Of a stretch of 64,000 nucleotides of DNA, positions 59,921 to 64,000 are shown piece by piece (positions within the stretch are counted from its first letter, which is position 1; each line of letters opens with the position of its first letter). The position numbers and the translations under genes are program-made. A model generated the notes under the pieces. It searched no databases. It had not been told where the DNA came from and saw nothing but the letters and a program-made list of their open reading frames with translations. Source of the DNA: JAPUDQ01 sp964552765 (lineage in GTDB: Bacteria; Patescibacteriota; Saccharimonadia; Saccharimonadales; Saccharimonadaceae); contig CAZKIA010000001.1 in NCBI GenBank assembly GCA_964552765.1, positions 1 through 64,000 on the forward strand. The letters run 5' to 3'.

Positions 59921-62402
59921 GTTGCAGAGGCTCCTCGGTTGTTGCTGAAATTATTATCTCATTCTTTTTAGCATCAGCGGTAATAATTGAACCCTTTTGG
60001 TACGATCCAGCGATAATACCTTCAGCAATCGGATGCTCAATCAAATCTTGAAGTGTTCGGCGTAAAGGACGCGCCCCATTATGGGGATCATAGCCTTTGG
60101 CAATAAGGGCTTTCTTGGCTCTCGGTGTGACCATGATACCTAGCCCTTTACGTTGAAGTCGTTTTCGCAATGCCTCGATCTGAATATCAACAATTTTTGC
60201 TACTTCACGACGTGTTAATGCACTGAATACGACGATATCATCGAAACGATTGATCAACTCCGGACGCATCATACCTTTGAGGGCATTTTTAGCGGCATGT
60301 TCATTACGCTCGTGCAAAGCGCTAAGATCATCATGATCCTGTTTCGTCGTCGCCTCAAATCCCATCTCTGCTTCACGGTACATAACATCCGATCCGAGGT
60401 TGCTCGTTAGGATTATAATCGAATTCGTAAAGTCAACTTTGCGACCCTTGGCATCAGTCAACGTACCATCCTCAAGAAGTTGTAGTAAAAGCTGAAAAAC
60501 ATCCGGATGCGCTTTTTCAATTTCATCAAACAGTACGACACTATAGGGTTGGCGACGAATCTTATCAGTTAATTGCCCGCCATCTTCATAACCAACATAA
60601 CCAGCCGGCGCACCGACCAGTCGAGCACTGGTGTGGCGTTCACGAAACTCGCTCATATCTATTTTGATGAGCGCATCATCTGACCCAAATACTTCACGGG
60701 CGATCACGCGAGCCAGCTCAGTTTTGCCGACACCCGTCGGCCCCATAAATATAAACGAGCCTATCGGTCGTGTGCTTGCCGTAATCCCACTACGAGCACG
60801 ACGAATTGCCCGAGCAACACTCGTGATGGCATCTCGTTGTCCGATGATGGATTTGCTAATGTGGTTTTCAAGTTTAGATAGGAGTGTCGCTTCAGAGCGC
60901 TTCAGTTGACGCACCGGGATACCCGTCATAGTTGCGACCGCTTCGGCAATCATGTCACTCGTTAGCCGCGAGGACACTGCCGTTTTATTTGCAGCATTGA
61001 TCTCATCAAGCTTCTCGCGCAGACGACTCATCCTCATTTTGTACAGTGCCGCACGCTCGTAGTCTTCACTCGTCGCAGCCTCTTCCATCTTCTCTTCAAG
61101 ATGTCGAATTTCACGCAGTAACTCACGAGTCTTACTGGGCTTAAGACCTTTTTTTACACGAACCAAGGCAGCTGCTTCATCCAGTACATCAAGGGCTTTA
61201 TCGGGCATATGTCGCTCTGAAACGTAACGATCAGCCATATACACCGTGTCCTCGATTACTTCATCGCTCATTGTCACGCCATGATATGACTCATAGTGTG
61301 TTCGTAGGCCACGCACAATCGCTACCGTATCAGCATAGCTTGGCTCTGGCACCGTGACTGGTTGCAATCGCCGCTCGAGTGCCGCGTCTTTTTCGATGTG
61401 CTTGCGGTATTCGTCCAATGTCGTCGCACCGATCATACGGATCTGGCCACGAGCCAGTGCTGGCTTGAGGATATTCGCCGCATCCATTGACCCTTCGGCC
61501 GCACCAGCTCCGACAAGCAAATGCATTTCATCAATAAATGCCAATGCACTCGCATCAGCCGATAATTCATCTATCACCTGCTTGAGTCGCTCCTCAAATT
61601 CACCACGATACTTCGTACCAGCTACCATACCCGCCAGATCAAGCAAGATGATACGCTTATCAAGTAGATGCTCGGGTACTTCTTCGCTGGCAATTCGCTG
61701 GGCAAGGCCTTCAACAATTGCCGTCTTACCGACACCAGGATCACCAATCAATATAGGATTATTTTTCGTTCGTCGACTCAAGATTGTAATGATACGAGCA
61801 ATCTGTTGTTCGCGACCTATCACAGGATCGAGTTTATTATCACGCGCGAGTGCTGTCAGGTCAGAGCCATATTTTCCAAGCGCCGGTTGACGCATTTTAC
61901 CTCGAGTTGACTTAGATGATGAGTTCTGTTGTGTACCAGATTCGGAATGTTGTCGATTCAAATAATTCTCGATCTCACTGAGTAGCTCGTCGATATTCAC
62001 ATTCATGTCACGTAGCAACACAGTAGCCCGTGCATTCTTCTGGCTAAGAATACTAAACAAAATATGTTCAGTACCACAATAATCCTGACGAAATTCCTGC
62101 GCCACATCCCAACTCATCCGTAATGTTAACTTAGCCGTTTCACTGAGGCCTTTAGCCCCAACACTCACTACAAGTGCTCGTGGCGTCATATTGAGGGCGC
62201 TCTGTGCTCGTTCAAGCGTCACGCCCGCATCGGCTAGTAACTTTGCCCCGACTGATGCCTCCTGTGCGAGTACACCAAGCATCAGATGTTCTGTCCCAAT
62301 GTATGAGCTCCCAAGACTTCGTGCTGTCATCTCAGCATGCTGCAAGCTCCCCCGCGCATTATCGGTGAGATGATCGAGAAAGTCCGAAAAATTTTCTGGC
62401 AT
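59898..62402 (-). CDS. clpC: ClpC AAA+ unfoldase
   Basis: An 834-residue Hsp100. Two Clp_N repeats are at the N-terminus (LTDNARGSLQHAEMTARSLGSSYIGTEHLMLGVL). The first AAA+ domain has GDPGVGKTAIVEGLAQR, then comes a UVR-like middle segment (EKMEEAATSEDYERAALYKMRM) typical of ClpC. The second AAA+ domain has GPTGVGKTELARV and the ClpP-docking loop (MGF). It would unfold substrates for ClpP. A CIRCE operator overlaps its promoter, so clpC and clpP belong to the same HrcA regulon. GAGGGGG precedes the ATG. Confidence 0.96.
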   Translation of the reverse strand: MPENFSDFLDHLTDNARGSLQHAEMTARSLGSSYIGTEHLMLGVLAQEASVGAKLLADAGVTLERAQSALNMTPRALVVSVGAKGLSETAKLTLRMSWDVAQEFRQDYCGTEHILFSILSQKNARATVLLRDMNVNIDELLSEIENYLNRQHSESGTQQNSSSKSTRGKMRQPALGKYGSDLTALARDNKLDPVIGREQQIARIITILSRRTKNNPILIGDPGVGKTAIVEGLAQRIASEEVPEHLLDKRIILLDLAGMVAGTKYRGEFEERLKQVIDELSADASALAFIDEMHLLVGAGAAEGSMDAANILKPALARGQIRMIGATTLDEYRKHIEKDAALERRLQPVTVPEPSYADTVAIVRGLRTHYESYHGVTMSDEVIEDTVYMADRYVSERHMPDKALDVLDEAAALVRVKKGLKPSKTRELLREIRHLEEKMEEAATSEDYERAALYKMRMSRLREKLDEINAANKTAVSSRLTSDMIAEAVATMTGIPVRQLKRSEATLLSKLENHISKSIIGQRDAITSVARAIRRARSGITASTRPIGSFIFMGPTGVGKTELARVIAREVFGSDDALIKIDMSEFRERHTSARLVGAPAGYVGYEDGGQLTDKIRRQPYSVVLFDEIEKAHPDVFQLLLQLLEDGTLTDAKGRKVDFTNSIIILTSNLGSDVMYREAEMGFEATTKQDHDDLSALHERNEHAAKNALKGMMRPELINRFDDIVVFSALTRREVAKIVDIQIEALRKRLQRKGLGIMVTPRAKKALIAKGYDPHNGARPLRRTLQDLIEHPIAEGIIAGSYQKGSIITADAKKNEIIISATTEEPLQRAAKQPS

Positions 62403-62473
62403 GATATACGCCCCCTCTTATTTGCAACCGTTCAGGATTGTGGCAGTCGTTGGTCGCATTACTTTATACTACG

Positions 62474-62512
62474 AGTATACCAAAACTAGCACTCCCAATG
62501 CAAGAGTGCTAG
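62474..62512 (-). promoter_or_regulatory. clpC promoter with CIRCE (HrcA) operator
   Basis: CTAGCACTC-N9-GAGTGCTAG (62486-62512) matches CIRCE except at the outermost base of each arm, where the change preserves symmetry. The -35 TTGCAT lies in the spacer and the -10 TATACT (62474-62479) is 18 bp on, the same arrangement as at clpP. Confidence 0.92.
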
Positions 62513-62549
62513 TTTATAATATGCGACTGTGACAAGCCCCGAGTACTAC

Positions 62550-63692
62550 TTACTCTTCAGTAGACTCATTAATGGCACTAAAGAGATCATCCTCAATGTT
62601 TTTGCGAGGCTTTTTCTCGGCAGCTGGCTTGGCGGCAGGCATCGATGACGCTGGGGTAATATCCAGCTCATAGCCCGTTAGCTTGCTGGCGAGACGCACG
62701 TTTTGACCACCACGACCAATTGCAATTGATTGCTGGTCTTCGGTCACAAATACTTTTGCGCGCTTGTCTTTGGCGGTTTCTTCGATCTCGATCTTGGCAA
62801 TCTCAGCTGGGCTCAGGGCGTTCGCGATAAAGTTCTTAATGTCGTCGTCGTAAGTAATGATATCGATCTTTTCCTGTTCGCCAATCTCATTCATGACAGC
62901 ATTGACACGTGTACCATGACCACCCACAAATGTGCCTACAGGGTCAACCCCCGGCACATTGCTCGCAACAGCAAGCTTGGTGCGCTTACCGGCTTCACGA
63001 GCGATTGTCTTGATCTCGACAGCGCCTGTCTCCATTTCTGGGACTTCTTGGCGGAACAGATACTCAACAAAGGCTTCATTGGCACGAGTCAGGATAAGCT
63101 GTGGGCCGCGATTGTCGCGCTCAACATCCTTCAAAAACACCTTGATACGGCTGCCGATACTATAAAATTCACCCGGGATTTGTTCGCTCTGCGGCAAGAT
63201 ACCTACTGTCTTGCCCATCTCAATACGGACAACTCGTGGCTCAACACGCTGGACAGTCCCGACCAGCACCGTACCGATTTTGTCGGCAAACTCTTCCATG
63301 ACAACTTCACGCTCTGCTTCGCGAAGTTTTTGCAGGACAACTTGCTTGGCAGTCTGAGCGGCCACGCGACCAAAACTGGTAGCCTCAAAGCCTTCCTCGA
63401 CAGTCTCGCCAACCTTGGCATCTTTGCGTATCTTGCGCGCCTCAGACTCCGTGAGTTCTGTTGCGGGGTTTTCTACCTCATCAACAACTTGATAGATAAC
63501 GTAGACTTTTGCTGTACCTTTAACCGTATTGAGCTCGGCGCGAACATCTTGGTCGCGGTCACCATTGTCTCGACGCCAGGCAGCGGCAATTGCCTGCTGT
63601 ACGACATCCATCACTGTCTCCTCAGGGAGGTTTTTTTCCTCAGCAATCGTCGTGATCGCCAGGACTAATTGTTTTACGTTGAGATCATCCAT
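62550..63692 (-). CDS. nusA: Transcription termination/antitermination factor NusA
   Basis: A 380-residue NusA with an N-terminal polymerase-binding domain, S1 (GTVLVGTVQRVEPRVVRIEMGKTVGILP), and KH domains (GTFVGGHGTRVNAVMNEIGEQEKIDIITY and SIAIGRGGQNVRLASKLTGYELDI). No extra C-terminal acidic repeats are present. The start is ATG 63690-63692 (MDDLNVKQ) with AAAGGA upstream. Its leader contains an intrinsic terminator, which suggests autoregulation. Confidence 0.96.
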   Translation of the reverse strand: MDDLNVKQLVLAITTIAEEKNLPEETVMDVVQQAIAAAWRRDNGDRDQDVRAELNTVKGTAKVYVIYQVVDEVENPATELTESEARKIRKDAKVGETVEEGFEATSFGRVAAQTAKQVVLQKLREAEREVVMEEFADKIGTVLVGTVQRVEPRVVRIEMGKTVGILPQSEQIPGEFYSIGSRIKVFLKDVERDNRGPQLILTRANEAFVEYLFRQEVPEMETGAVEIKTIAREAGKRTKLAVASNVPGVDPVGTFVGGHGTRVNAVMNEIGEQEKIDIITYDDDIKNFIANALSPAEIAKIEIEETAKDKRAKVFVTEDQQSIAIGRGGQNVRLASKLTGYELDITPASSMPAAKPAAEKKPRKNIEDDLFSAINESTEE

Positions 63693-63718
63693 AATGTGAA
63701 AATTCCTTTCGTTTTCAT

Positions 63719-63786
63719 CAAAAAACCCGACCTGCCGGTCGGATCTGTACGTATTCATCATAGCACTTGTTTGTGCCAACCGTCAA
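63719..63786 (-). promoter_or_regulatory. nusA promoter and leader terminator (attenuator)
   Basis: TTGACG (plus 63781-63786), an 18-bp spacer and TG-C-TATGAT (-10 at 63757-63762) form the promoter. The leader contains CCGACC-GGCA-GGTCGG (63727-63742) followed by six T, a clear intrinsic terminator only 35-60 nt before the nusA start. Most transcripts would stop there unless termination is prevented. Confidence 0.8.
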
Positions 63787-63817
63787 CCATTCTCTGCTTT
63801 TTTGCTACTATATATCT

Positions 63818-64000
63818 ATGCAGCCCGCACCAAGACTATACGAAACATTCCAGCCCAAAACCTACCGTCTTGATCTTACTATCAACCGTGAGGCGCGTAC
63901 ATTTTCGGGCATTGTTAGCATTACCGGAGAAAAATTTGGCGATGCGCCGATAGCATTTCATGCTAAAGATTTGGTGATTACAAACATCCAGGTAGGCGAT
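63818..64000 (+). CDS. M1-family aminopeptidase, N-terminal fragment
   Basis: The gene runs off the right edge; 61 codons are visible. LYETFQPKTYRLDLTINREARTFSGIVSITGE and HAKDLVITNIQVG fit the N-terminal beta-domain of M1 zinc aminopeptidases (PepN-like), which remove N-terminal residues from peptides. The zinc site lies beyond the window. A TG-C-TACTAT box is six bases before the ATG and there is no SD, so it is probably leaderless. It diverges from nusA. Confidence 0.75.
   Translation, partial: MQPAPRLYETFQPKTYRLDLTINREARTFSGIVSITGEKFGDAPIAFHAKDLVITNIQVGD

Noticed and set aside
62730..63668. A 312-codon open frame opposite nusA
   Set aside because: It is a shadow of a highly conserved gene, with Cys/His-rich nonsense composition.

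Overview
The window looks like a chromosomal segment of a Candidate Phyla Radiation bacterium, most likely a member of Candidatus Saccharibacteria (TM7). Support: the str, S10 and spc ribosomal clusters and rpoBC lie together but are broken up by accessory genes; rpmD (L30) is missing between rpsE and rplO; TGA is used as an ordinary stop; the accessory genes (VanY peptidases, a DUF3152 protease, a Gram-positive type IV secretion cluster with a sortase) suit an episymbiont with a monoderm envelope. Two 10-N assembly gaps (764-773 in rpsE, 56025-56034 in a penicillin-binding protein gene) show that this is a scaffold.

Layout. 1-9.2 kb: secY start, then rplO to rplC on the minus strand, a compact S10/spc operon with a strong promoter and structured leader. 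9.2-14.5 kb: a cell-envelope block (DUF3152 protease, two VanY carboxypeptidases, CapA-like phosphoesterase, YtxH protein) that separates rplC from rpsJ. 14.6-24.2 kb: rpsJ, tuf and the fusA-rpsG-rpsL group, with a transmembrane ferric-reductase-like protein and an FMN-binding-domain protein between them. 24.2-32.9 kb: two small envelope genes and rpoBC. 32.8-37.2 kb: clpP under a perfect CIRCE operator, tig, a frameshifted hisS and a SpoU methyltransferase. 37.3-47.5 kb: a type IV secretion operon (cell-wall hydrolase, VirB8-like, split VirB4, VirB6-like, VirB2-like, ParA/MinD-like ATPase, sortase and a candidate sortase substrate) containing several structured untranslated spacers. 48.1 kb: tRNA-Leu(UAG) with a nearby copy of its 3' end. 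48.3-63.7 kb: rsmD, recG, tyrS, a class A PBP, a PIN-TRAM protein, radA, an HExxH coiled-coil protein, clpC (second CIRCE operator) and nusA. The right edge starts an M1 aminopeptidase.

Themes. Three features are not explained by ordinary gene content. (1) At least six tracts with a 7-bp period but unrelated unit sequences lie at gene edges or inside genes (rpsE, before rplF, before rpsL, end of rpoC, trmH-hisS, recG). (2) About a dozen housekeeping and envelope genes have a -10 box 6-9 nt before the start codon and no Shine-Dalgarno, implying leaderless mRNAs, whereas translation and T4SS genes use leaders with SD sites. (3) RNA polymerase beta' has lost the cysteines of both of its zinc sites. 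Leaders of rplC, tuf, rpoB and nusA fold into hairpins, and those of rpoB and nusA look like transcription attenuators. All functions are inferred from reading the sequence; no database search was possible.
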